A stretch of DNA of 64,000 bases from Lawsonibacter sp900766145 (GTDB taxonomy: Bacteria; Bacillota; Clostridia; Oscillospirales; Oscillospiraceae): assembly GCF_030372275.1 (NCBI RefSeq), contig NZ_JAUDDJ010000012.1. One strand, written 5' to 3'. Positions 31,549 through 39,528 of the stretch are shown piece after piece. A model generated the notes under the pieces. It worked only from the letters and a program-made list of their open reading frames with translations. It made no database searches and had not been told where the DNA came from. How positions within the stretch are numbered: the stretch's first letter is position 1; each line of letters starts with the position of its first letter. Position numbers and translations under genes: made by a program.

Positions 31549-32307
31549 TTAGTCCCAGTCCTGCTCCCACTGGATGAAGTTTCCGGTGGAGGCGTCGATC
31601 TTGAACTCGTACTCGGTGCGGCCTTCCCGCAGCTCGCCCTCGTACACCGCCCGGCCGTCGTCGTATTCGAACTCCAGCTTGACCAGGGTGGCATTGGGAG
31701 CCTTGGCCTGGGCCAGCTGCTGGGCCTTTTCCCGGGTAATATAGTTGCCGGAGTTGGTGCCCGTGTTGCCGGTGGAGGGGATGGTGTAGTTCTCAATGTC
31801 GTAGTCATAGCCCACGATGGAACCAGTGGAGGCGTCGATCTCGTAGTCGTACTCTTTGTTGCCGGAGTAGAACTCGACCTCATAGACCGTACGCCCGTCA
31901 TCCCGGTCCAGCTTTACCTCCAGGAAGGTGACCTGGCTGGCAGACAGTCCAGCGTGGTTCAGGGCGGTCTCCTTGGCCTTATCCTCGCCCACATAGGAGG
32001 CGGCCCCAGTGGTCGTGGTGGAGGCGTTTTCCGTGACGATCACGGTCTGGGTGGTCGCATCCCAGGAGACTTCCGCCCCCAGCAGCTGGCCCAGGGAGGC
32101 CAAAGGCAGGTAGGTGGTGCCGTTGTAGACCAGGGGAGAGACCTCCTTGCCAGTAGTGTCCCGGACGGTGTAGGTGGTGCCGTTGACCTTCAGCTTCATG
32201 TCAGGGCGGAAGGTGGCAGTAACGTTCTGGGACTGGCTAGCGGCGGCGGTGCCCAGGACCAGGCAGCTGGTGAGGGCCAGAGCGGCGGCGACGTAAGATT
32301 TCTTCAT
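31549..32307 (-). CDS. Secreted protein with copper-amine-oxidase-N-like and two PepSY domains
   Basis: This 252-residue protein has a clear signal peptide (MKKSYVAAALALTSCLVLG...ASQ). A stalk domain near residues 30-95 (MKLKVNGTTYTV, then YLPLASLGQLLGAEVSWD) is followed by two PepSY repeats. Each repeat ends in an E-Y/F-x-x-x-IDASTG motif, near residues 160 and 242. PepSY domains often inhibit or modulate secreted proteases. It is likely cell-surface or extracellular. Confidence 0.88.
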   Translation of the reverse strand: MKKSYVAAALALTSCLVLGTAAASQSQNVTATFRPDMKLKVNGTTYTVRDTTGKEVSPLVYNGTTYLPLASLGQLLGAEVSWDATTQTVIVTENASTTTTGAASYVGEDKAKETALNHAGLSASQVTFLEVKLDRDDGRTVYEVEFYSGNKEYDYEIDASTGSIVGYDYDIENYTIPSTGNTGTNSGNYITREKAQQLAQAKAPNATLVKLEFEYDDGRAVYEGELREGRTEYEFKIDASTGNFIQWEQDWD

Positions 32308-32434
32308 AACAGATTCCTCTCTTTCGTTGTGTGGTTGTTTTGTGCTTCTGACTATGAAATGCGGGAGAGAGGGATTTTATTGCACGGGGCAAAAAATTTT
32401 TTAAAAAATTTTCTCTCTGCCAAGCAGACCCCAT

Positions 32435-32470
32435 AAAAAAGACGCGTGCATTTCTGCACGCGTCTTTTTT
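32435..32470 (-). terminator. Terminator of RNase P RNA
   Basis: AAAAAAGACGCGTGCA / TGCACGCGTCTTTTTT, loop TTTC, directly downstream of rnpB on the minus strand. Confidence 0.9.
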
Positions 32471-32478
32471 GTCATAAC

Positions 32479-32831
32479 TGCAAGTAAGCCTGTAAGCCGG
32501 GTTCTGTCTTTTAAGACAGCCATCTATCTCGACGCGCCGTTGCCGACGCGCTCAAGCCGCCTCCCCGGGACGGTCGGGCCAACCTATTGTCCCTCCACGG
32601 CGTTGCTCCGGATAGAGTTTACAGCGATGGACTGTTCCCAGCCATCGGGTGAGCTCTTACCTCGCCTTTCCACCCTTACTGGCGGCAAAGCCGCCAGCGG
32701 TATATCTCTGTTGCACTTTTCCTAGGGTCGCCCCCGGCGGATGTTATCCGTTATCCTTGCCCTGTGGAGCCCGGACTTTCCTCACAGACGGGCCTTTCGC
32801 CCCGCCCGCGCGGCTGTCCAGCTTGCTTGCC
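32479..32831 (-). ncRNA. rnpB: RNase P RNA (class A)
   Basis: The minus strand contains the RNase P signatures GAGGAAAGTCCGGGCTCC and, near the 3' end, ACAGAACCCGGCTTA, plus the GGCGACCCTAGG and GTAAGAGCTCACC segments. The ends pair as helix P1 (GCAAGCAAGC with GCTTACTTGC, one mismatch). A TTGACA-17-TATCAT promoter and a terminator bracket it. Confidence 0.95.
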
Positions 32832-32836
32832 AAGCT

Positions 32837-32865
32837 ATGATACAGGAAAAAAGCCGTTCTGTCAA
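32837..32865 (-). promoter_or_regulatory. rnpB promoter
   Basis: On the minus strand TTGACA (32865-32860), 17-bp spacer, TATCAT (32842-32837), just upstream of P1. Confidence 0.85.
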
Positions 32866-32926
32866 ATAAAATTCCCGCCTTTTGGGGAAAATGGAGGACA
32901 AACCAAGCCCAGCGTCTCCTTCCGCA

Positions 32927-32955
32927 TTGAAATTTTTTCAGGGGTGTGATAATAT
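32927..32955 (+). promoter_or_regulatory. Promoter of the murD operon
   Basis: TTGAAA (32927-32932), 17-bp spacer, TAATAT (32950-32955), 74 bases before murD. Confidence 0.65.
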
Positions 32956-33028
32956 ATTTCCAGGTGTGCTTGATTTGAGATCAGGCATATAAGCAGCCGG
33001 AAATTACTTCGATGGGAGGAGGACGCAT

Positions 33029-34411
33029 ATGTCCACCATTACGGAATATTTAGAGGAACTCAGCGGCCGGTCGGTGACGGTGATCGGCATGGGCATCAGC
33101 AATGTGCCCCTGATCAAAATGCTGCTGCGCGCGGGCGTGAAGGTCACCGTGCGGGATAAGGCCAGCCGGGAGAAGGTGGCCGACCTGGCCCAGGAGCTGG
33201 AGAGCCTGGGCGCCACGCTGGTGCTGGGCCCGGACTATTTGAAGGACCTGGGCGGAGAGCTCATTTTCCGCACCCCTGGCCTCAGCCCCAACACTCCGGA
33301 GCTGGCCCAGGCGGTGGAGAACGGAGCCGCCCTCAGCTCAGAGATGGAGGTCTTCTTCCAGACCTGTCCCAGTCACCTGGTGGCCGTGACGGGCAGCGAC
33401 GGCAAGACCACCACCACCACCATCATCTCGGAATTTTTGAAGGAGGCGGGCAAGACCGTCTATGTAGGCGGCAACATCGGCAAGCCTCTGCTGCCTGACG
33501 TGGCCGACATGGACCCGGAGGACTATGCCGTGCTGGAGCTGTCCTCCTTCCAGCTGATGACCATGGAGCAGAGCCCCAACATCGCCGTCATCACCAACCT
33601 GGCCCCCAACCACCTGGACTACCACCACACCATGGAGGAGTACACCAACGCCAAGAAGAACATTTTCCTGCACCAGGGTGAGGGAGATCGGCTCATCCTC
33701 AACTACGACAACGACGTGACCCGTTCCATGGCTGCCGAGGCGGTGTGCCCGGTGACCTGGTTCAGCCGCAAGGAGCGCCTGGAGGAGGGTGTCTATCTTC
33801 GGGACAATGCCATCTGGCTGACCAACGAGATGGGCAGCCGGGAGGTACTGCCTCTCAGCGACATCCAGCTGCCCGGCGTGCACAACATTGAAAACTACAT
33901 GGCCGCCATCGCCGCGGTGGACGGCCTGGTGCCCGACAAGTGCGTGCGGGCTGTGGCCCGCCGCTTCCACGGCGTGGAGCACCGCATCGAGCTGGTACGG
34001 GAGCTGGACGGCGTGAAGTACTACAACGACTCCATCGGCACCAGCCCCAGCCGCACCACCGCCTGCCTGGAGTCCTTCAATCAGAAGATCATTCTCATCG
34101 CCGGCGGCTATGACAAGGGCGTGCCCTTTACCCAGCTTGGCGTGGAGATCGTGGGCCACGTAAAGGCCCTGTTCCTTACCGGCAACACCGCCGGAGCCAT
34201 CCGCCAGGCGGTGGAGCAGGCCCCCGGCTACGCTGAGAGCGGCATGATCCTGGCCGAGACCGAGGATCTGGCCGCCGCCGTGGCCGCCGCCCGTCAGGCG
34301 GCAAAGCCGGGCGACGTGGTGGTACTGTCCCCAGCCTGCGCTGCCTTTGACCACTTCAAGAACTTTATGGAGCGCGGCCAGGTATTCAAAAAGCTGGTCC
34401 AGGAACTGTAA
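33029..34411 (+). CDS. murD: UDP-N-acetylmuramoyl-L-alanine--D-glutamate ligase
   Basis: This 460-residue Mur ligase has an N-terminal UDP-binding domain, the ATP loop TGSDGKTTTT near residue 121, the central motifs LELSSFQL and NLAPNHLDYH, and a C-terminal domain with YYNDSIGTSPSRT. It adds D-glutamate to UDP-MurNAc-L-Ala in the cytoplasm. A GGGAGGAGG ribosome site precedes the ATG. It is the first gene before three M42 peptidases; no other mur gene is nearby. Confidence 0.95.
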   Translation: MSTITEYLEELSGRSVTVIGMGISNVPLIKMLLRAGVKVTVRDKASREKVADLAQELESLGATLVLGPDYLKDLGGELIFRTPGLSPNTPELAQAVENGAALSSEMEVFFQTCPSHLVAVTGSDGKTTTTTIISEFLKEAGKTVYVGGNIGKPLLPDVADMDPEDYAVLELSSFQLMTMEQSPNIAVITNLAPNHLDYHHTMEEYTNAKKNIFLHQGEGDRLILNYDNDVTRSMAAEAVCPVTWFSRKERLEEGVYLRDNAIWLTNEMGSREVLPLSDIQLPGVHNIENYMAAIAAVDGLVPDKCVRAVARRFHGVEHRIELVRELDGVKYYNDSIGTSPSRTTACLESFNQKIILIAGGYDKGVPFTQLGVEIVGHVKALFLTGNTAGAIRQAVEQAPGYAESGMILAETEDLAAAVAAARQAAKPGDVVVLSPACAAFDHFKNFMERGQVFKKLVQEL

Positions 34412-34437
34412 GGAAGCTGCCAAGGAGGCAAACTGCG

Positions 34438-35469
34438 TTGAACTATCTTTCGGCTATCAACCGTCTCTCCGCCGCCCCCGGCCCCAGTGGGTTTGAGGGG
34501 GCGGTGGCCCGTGTGGCGCTGGATATGCTCCAGCCCCTGGTGCCCCAGGCTCACATCGACCGCATGGGCAATGTGGTGGGCCTGCGCCCCTGCGGCAAGC
34601 CGGGGGCCAAAAAGGTCCTGCTGGACGCCCACCTGGACGAGATCGGTTTTATCATCACCGGGCAGGAGGAGGGCTATCTCCGCTTTGCCCCTCTGGGGGG
34701 CGTTGACCCCCGGATGCTCCCTGACCGGGAGCTCACCGTGCTCACCGATCCGCCCCGCCTGGGCGTGGTAGCCTGCCTGCCGCCCCACATCCAGAGTCGG
34801 GAGGACATGGACAAGTCCCAGCCCATCTCGGAACTCTATCTGGACCTGGGCCTTACGGAAGAGGAGGCCAAGGCCATTCCCATCGGCACCCCGGCCGTTT
34901 ACCGGACGGGGTGTCTTGCCCTGGGTAAGGACCTTTTAAGCGGCAAGGCCCTGGACGACCGGGCCTGCTTTGTGCTGCTGCTCCGGGCGCTGGAGCTGCT
35001 GGAAGGGGAGGAGTTGGACGTGGACCTGGTGGTCCTGGGCTCCACCCAGGAGGAGACCCACTCCACCGGCGCCATCACCGCCGCCTACGGGCTCCGGCCC
35101 GACCTGTGCGTGGCGGTGGACGTGACCCACGGAGACAGCCCCGATGCCTCCAAGGACAAGACCTTCCCTCTTGGGAAGGGCCCGGTCATCGGCCTGGGGC
35201 CCAACTGCACCAAGTGGATCTCGAACCTGATGCGCCGGTGCGCCAAGGACATGGACCTGTCTGTCCAGCTGGAGGTCATGTCGGGCTCCAGCGGCACCAA
35301 CGGCTGGCCTCTCCAGGTGAGCCGGGAGGGCATTGCCACCGGGGTGCTGTCCCTGCCCCTGCGCTACATGCACACCCCCATCGAGACCGCCCATCAGGGC
35401 GACATGGAGGACACCGCCCGGCTGCTGGCCCAGTTTGTCCGACGAGTGGGAAAGGAGGGAGCCCTGTGA
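34438..35469 (+). CDS. M42 family metallopeptidase, copy 1
   Basis: This 343-residue protein starts with TTG after AAGGAGG. It has the dinuclear metal set of M42 (PepA/FrvX/DHS) aminopeptidases: DAHLDEIGF near residue 62, LDDRACF near 174, TQEETHSTGA near 205, VDVTH near 228 and the late RYMHTPIE near 312. The usual QEEVGLRG is QEETHSTG here, so its pocket differs from copies 2 and 3. It overlaps the next gene by four bases. Confidence 0.88.
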   Translation: MNYLSAINRLSAAPGPSGFEGAVARVALDMLQPLVPQAHIDRMGNVVGLRPCGKPGAKKVLLDAHLDEIGFIITGQEEGYLRFAPLGGVDPRMLPDRELTVLTDPPRLGVVACLPPHIQSREDMDKSQPISELYLDLGLTEEEAKAIPIGTPAVYRTGCLALGKDLLSGKALDDRACFVLLLRALELLEGEELDVDLVVLGSTQEETHSTGAITAAYGLRPDLCVAVDVTHGDSPDASKDKTFPLGKGPVIGLGPNCTKWISNLMRRCAKDMDLSVQLEVMSGSSGTNGWPLQVSREGIATGVLSLPLRYMHTPIETAHQGDMEDTARLLAQFVRRVGKEGAL

Positions 35470-36488
35470 GAGAGCTTTTAAAAGAGCTTTGCGCCCTCAA
35501 CGGTGTGTCGGGAGACGAGAAGGCCGTGCGGGACTTCATTGCCGCCCAGGCCGCGCCCTACGCCGACGATATGCGCACTGACGCCCTGGGCAACCTCATT
35601 GTCTTTAAGAAGGGCAAGAAGGCCACGGGCAACCGCCTGCTGCTGGCGGCCCATATGGACGAGGTGGGCCTCATCGTCACTCGCGCTACCGAGGACGGCT
35701 TCCTCCGCTTTGACTTTGTAGGCGGGGTGGACCGCCGGGTGGCCCTGGGCAAGCCAGTGGTACTGGGACCGGACAAGATCCCCGGCGTCATCGGCATGAA
35801 GGCCATCCACATGCTCTCCCGGGAGGACATGAAGAAGGTGCCCAAGACCGAGTCCCTGTATATTGACATCGGCGCCTCCAGCAAGGAGGAGGCCGAGGCC
35901 ATGGCAGAGCCCGGTACCTACGGGGCCTTTGTCTGTGAAGGAGAGCCCCTTGGCAGTGATTTCTTCAAAACCAAGGCCATAGACGACCGGGTGGGCTGCG
36001 CCGTGATGCTGAAACTCCTCCAGGAAGAGCTGCCCCTGGACGTGACCTTCGCCTTCACTGCTCAGGAGGAGGTGGGCACCCGGGGTGCCTTCGCCGCCGC
36101 CTTTTCCGTGACTCCGGAGGTGGCCCTGGTGCTGGAGACCACCACCGCCGCCGACAGCCCCGCCGTGGAGGAGCACCGGAAGGTGTGCGCCCCAGGAAAG
36201 GGGCCGGTCATCTCTTACATGGACGGGGGCACCATCTACGACCGGGGCCTCTTTGAGGACCTGCGTCGCCTGGCCGAGGACAACAACATCCCCTGGCAGA
36301 CCAAGGAGTACCTGGCGGGCGGCAACGACGCCCGCACCATCCAGCGCACCAAGGCAGGGGTACGGGTGGCGGCGGTGTCCGCTGCCGTGCGCTACCTCCA
36401 CGCCCCGGCCAGCGTGGGCAGTTTTTCCGATTTTGAAAACACGTTGAAGCTGACCCGGCTGTTTCTGGCCGATCAGGCCACGAAATAG
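35466..36488 (+). CDS. M42 family metallopeptidase, copy 2
   Basis: This 340-residue protein starts with a GTG overlapping the previous stop (GTGA). Motifs are AAHMDEVGL, IDDRVGC, AQEEVGTRGA, LETTTAAD and RYLHAPAS, the most canonical glutamyl-aminopeptidase-like set of the three. A longer open frame upstream (from 35106) overlaps copy 1 and is not coding. It is likely co-translated with copies 1 and 3. Confidence 0.9.
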   Translation: MRELLKELCALNGVSGDEKAVRDFIAAQAAPYADDMRTDALGNLIVFKKGKKATGNRLLLAAHMDEVGLIVTRATEDGFLRFDFVGGVDRRVALGKPVVLGPDKIPGVIGMKAIHMLSREDMKKVPKTESLYIDIGASSKEEAEAMAEPGTYGAFVCEGEPLGSDFFKTKAIDDRVGCAVMLKLLQEELPLDVTFAFTAQEEVGTRGAFAAAFSVTPEVALVLETTTAADSPAVEEHRKVCAPGKGPVISYMDGGTIYDRGLFEDLRRLAEDNNIPWQTKEYLAGGNDARTIQRTKAGVRVAAVSAAVRYLHAPASVGSFSDFENTLKLTRLFLADQATK

Positions 36489-36500
36489 GAGGTTTTCTGC

Positions 36501-37505
36501 ATGGAACTGTTTGAATATATCCAGACCCTCAACGCCGCCCACGGCCCCTCCGGGGACGAGGGGGAGGTGCGGGAGGCCATCGCCCGTCTGGCCGCCCCTT
36601 ACGCCGACGAGGTGACCACCGACACCCTGGGCAACCTGATTGTCCACAAGAAGGGCTCCGGCCCCCGGGTGATGCTGTGCGCCCACATGGACTCCATCGG
36701 CTTCATCGTCACCCACATCGAGAAGGAGGGCTTCCTTCGTCTGGGCCGGGTGGGCGGCATCGCCGCCAGCGAGGCCCTGTATACCCCGGTACGCTTTAAA
36801 AACGGGATTCGGGGCGTGTTTGCCAAGGAGGAGAAGGCTGAGTTCAAGGGGCTCAAGCTGGACTCCTGCTACGTGGACATCGGCGCGGCCGACCAGGACG
36901 CCGCCAAGAAGCTGGTCCAGGTGGGAGACACGGCGGTATACGATACACCCACCATTTGCAACGGGGATAAAGTGATTTCCCCTTACCTTGATAACCGCAT
37001 TGCCTGTGCCGTGCTCCTGGACGTGCTGGCGCGGCTGGCAGACTGCCCCAACGACCTGTACCTGGTCTTCTCCGTTCAGGAGGAGGTGGGCCTGCGGGGA
37101 GTCAAGACGGCGGCCTGGGCCATCGACCCGGACTATGCCCTGGCGGTGGACGTCACAGACGTGGACGACACCCCGGGCAGCGAGCGCTGCGGCACCGTCC
37201 AGCTGGGCAAGGGGGCGGCCATCAAGGTGATGGACTCCTCCGTGATCTGCCACCCCGCCGTGGTAGCTGCCCTGGAGGAGGCCGCCAAGGCGGCGGACAT
37301 CCCCGTCCAGAAGGACATCATGCGGGCGGGCGGCACCGACGCCGGAGCCATCCACACCACCCGCCTGGGTGTGCTCACCGGCGGGGTCAGCATCCCCTGC
37401 CGGTACATCCACACTCCGGTGGAGATGGCCGATTTAAACGACGCCAAACACTGCGCCGACCTGCTGCTGGCCTTTATGGGCCGGAAGCTGGAACCCATCA
37501 AATAA
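36501..37505 (+). CDS. M42 family metallopeptidase, copy 3
   Basis: This 334-residue protein has an AGGAGG ribosome site 12 bases after copy 2. Metal motifs are CAHMDSIGF, LDNRIAC (DN in place of the usual DD), VQEEVGLRGV, VDVTDVDD and RYIHTPVE. The DDR-to-DNR and DE-to-DS changes suggest altered specificity, or less likely lost activity. M42 enzymes form dodecameric cytoplasmic shells; the three paralogues could build a mixed complex. Confidence 0.88.
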   Translation: MELFEYIQTLNAAHGPSGDEGEVREAIARLAAPYADEVTTDTLGNLIVHKKGSGPRVMLCAHMDSIGFIVTHIEKEGFLRLGRVGGIAASEALYTPVRFKNGIRGVFAKEEKAEFKGLKLDSCYVDIGAADQDAAKKLVQVGDTAVYDTPTICNGDKVISPYLDNRIACAVLLDVLARLADCPNDLYLVFSVQEEVGLRGVKTAAWAIDPDYALAVDVTDVDDTPGSERCGTVQLGKGAAIKVMDSSVICHPAVVAALEEAAKAADIPVQKDIMRAGGTDAGAIHTTRLGVLTGGVSIPCRYIHTPVEMADLNDAKHCADLLLAFMGRKLEPIK

Positions 37506-37531
37506 AGAAAGAACAAGGACTGAGAAGGAAA

Positions 37532-38785
37532 ATGGCTTTACACATTAGCAAGCAAGTGCGTCAGCTGGGTGAGCAGGCCCAGACCGAGCTGCGGGAGCAG
37601 TTTGCCCGCATTGACGCTATCGCCCAGGAGAATACCCAGCGGGTGCTGGAGGCGTTCCAGGACCACCGGGTGGCCGACGCCTACTTTGCTGGCACCACCG
37701 GCTACGGCTACGACGACCTGGGCCGGGACAAGCTGGACGAAATCTACGCCCAGATCTTCGGCACCGAAGCCGCCCTGGTGCGAATCCAGTTTGTCAACGG
37801 CACCCACGCCATTGCCAGCGCTCTGTACGGCTGCCTGAAGGCGGGGGACGTGCTGGTCTCCGCCGTGGGCGCCCCCTACGACACCATGCTGGGGGTCATC
37901 GGAGTGGTGGATAAGGGCCACGGCTCCCTGAAAGACTACGGCATCGAGTATCGTCAAGTGGAACTCCTTGACAACAAGCCCGACCTGGAGGGCATGGCCA
38001 AGGCGGCCGCCGACCCCCGGGTGAAGGCGGTGCTCATCCAGCGCTCCAAGGGCTACTCCACCCGGGCCTCTCTGTCGGTGGCCGAGATCGGGGAGATGTG
38101 CAAGGTCATTAAGGCCGCCAACCCCAACGCCGCCATCCTGGTGGACAACTGCTACGGCGAGTTTGTAGAGACCCTGGAGCCCACCCACGTGGGGGCCGAC
38201 CTGGTGGTTGGCTCCCTCATCAAGAACCCCGGAGGCGGCCTGGCCCCCACCGGCGGCTACATCGCCGGGCGCAAGGACCTGGTGGAGGGGGCGGCCATGC
38301 GCCTCACCGTTCCCGGCATCGGAGCCGAGTGCGGCTCCACCCTGGGCAACAACCGCCTGCTGTACCAGGGACTGTTCCTGGCCCCCCACACGGTGGCCCA
38401 GGCGGTGAAGACCGCCGTGTTTGCCGCCCGTGTGATGGAGCTGCTGGGCTACGAGACCGAGCCCCACTCCAGCCAGGTACGCCATGATATCATTCAGATG
38501 ATCCACATGCGGGAGCCCGAGGCCCTCAAGAAGTTCTGCAAGGGAATCCAGTTCGGCGCTCCGGTGGACTCTTACGTCACCCCCGAGCCCTGGGACATGC
38601 CGGGCTACGACTGCCCCGTTATCATGGCGGCGGGTGCCTTCATCCAGGGCGCTTCCATCGAGCTGTCCGCCGATGCCCCCATGCGGGAGCCCTACACCGT
38701 CTATCTCCAGGGCGGCCTGACCTTTGAGTCGGGCCGGCTGGGCGTGCTGCTGGCGGTGGAGGAGCTGCTGGGCGAGCACGAATAA
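37532..38785 (+). CDS. Methionine gamma-lyase family PLP enzyme (YnbB/aluminium-resistance-like)
   Basis: This 417-residue PLP enzyme has the conserved start region YGYDDLGRDKLDEIYAQIFG near residue 57 and the PLP lysine in GSLIKNPGGGLAPTGG near 230. It matches the family wrongly labelled aluminium resistance protein. It probably acts on a sulfur amino acid; the substrate is not proven. It follows the M42 peptidases by 26 bases, which would fit peptide and amino-acid breakdown. Confidence 0.88.
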   Translation: MALHISKQVRQLGEQAQTELREQFARIDAIAQENTQRVLEAFQDHRVADAYFAGTTGYGYDDLGRDKLDEIYAQIFGTEAALVRIQFVNGTHAIASALYGCLKAGDVLVSAVGAPYDTMLGVIGVVDKGHGSLKDYGIEYRQVELLDNKPDLEGMAKAAADPRVKAVLIQRSKGYSTRASLSVAEIGEMCKVIKAANPNAAILVDNCYGEFVETLEPTHVGADLVVGSLIKNPGGGLAPTGGYIAGRKDLVEGAAMRLTVPGIGAECGSTLGNNRLLYQGLFLAPHTVAQAVKTAVFAARVMELLGYETEPHSSQVRHDIIQMIHMREPEALKKFCKGIQFGAPVDSYVTPEPWDMPGYDCPVIMAAGAFIQGASIELSADAPMREPYTVYLQGGLTFESGRLGVLLAVEELLGEHE

Positions 38786-38792
38786 GCCAAGC

Positions 38793-38840
38793 TTCCCGGC
38801 GCATACCCTGCCCTGAGGGGGTGTTGGGATGCGCCGGGAA
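38793..38840 (+). promoter_or_regulatory. Perfect hairpin enclosing the yunB translation start
   Basis: TTCCCGGCGCAT (38793-38804) and ATGCGCCGGGAA (38829-38840) are perfect complements. The second arm begins with the yunB ATG, and the 24-base loop contains its GAGGGGGTG ribosome site. In mRNA the start codon would be paired in a 12-bp GC-rich stem. Confidence 0.75.
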
Positions 38841-39509
38841 TTTCGCCGCTGTATGGCAAGATACCATTTGCGGCACAGTAAGGAGCAAGGGAAACCGCTT
38901 GCTCCATGGCTTATCACGTTAGCTGTGGCGGCAGTGGTGGTTCTGGTGTGTGTGGCTGTTCTGGAGGCCCGTCTGCGCCCCATGGTGGTACTGGCCGCCC
39001 AGGCTCAGGCCCAGAACGCCATCACCGCCGTGGCCGAGGAGACGGTGGTCCAGGACCTAGCCCAGCGCGGGGTGAGCTACGACGACTTCGTCACCATCCA
39101 GCGGGACAGCAGCGGAGCCATCACCGCCCTCACCACCGACATGGCTGCCCTGAACCTGCTAAGGGCTCAACTGGTGGCTGACGTGCTGGAGGTCCTGGAG
39201 GGGGTGGACGTGTCCCAGATCCAGGTGCCCCTGGGCAGCCTGGTGGACCTGGACATCCTGTGGGGCCTGGGCCCCACGTTAAAGGTCCACGCCATGACGG
39301 TGGGCACAGTGGACGGGGAGTTTTTCAGTGAATTTACCTCCGCCGGGGTCAACCAGACCCTCCACCGCATCTGCCTGAAGCTGACCGTACCTCTGACCCT
39401 GATGCTGCCCGGCGGGGCGGTGGAGACGGTGAGCGAGACCGAGCTTTGCGTGGCCGAGACGGTGATCGTGGGCCAGGTGCCCCAGGCCTATTTGCAGACC
39501 GGGCAATGA
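38829..39509 (+). CDS. yunB: Sporulation protein YunB
   Basis: This 226-residue protein has one N-terminal membrane helix near residues 26-46 and a YunB-type domain (ARLRPMVVLAAQAQAQNAI, then VPLGSLVDLDILWGLGP). YunB belongs to the mother-cell sigma-E set in Bacillus. The start has a GAGGGGGTG ribosome site inside a hairpin loop. It is followed 19 bases later by ligA. Confidence 0.88.
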   Translation: MRREFRRCMARYHLRHSKEQGKPLAPWLITLAVAAVVVLVCVAVLEARLRPMVVLAAQAQAQNAITAVAEETVVQDLAQRGVSYDDFVTIQRDSSGAITALTTDMAALNLLRAQLVADVLEVLEGVDVSQIQVPLGSLVDLDILWGLGPTLKVHAMTVGTVDGEFFSEFTSAGVNQTLHRICLKLTVPLTLMLPGGAVETVSETELCVAETVIVGQVPQAYLQTGQ

Positions 39510-39528
39510 GAAAAAAGGGAGGAACCCC

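Noticed and set aside
35106..35465. Upstream extension of M42 copy 2
   Set aside because: It overlaps copy 1 in another frame; the GTG at 35466 overlapping the previous stop is a natural start.
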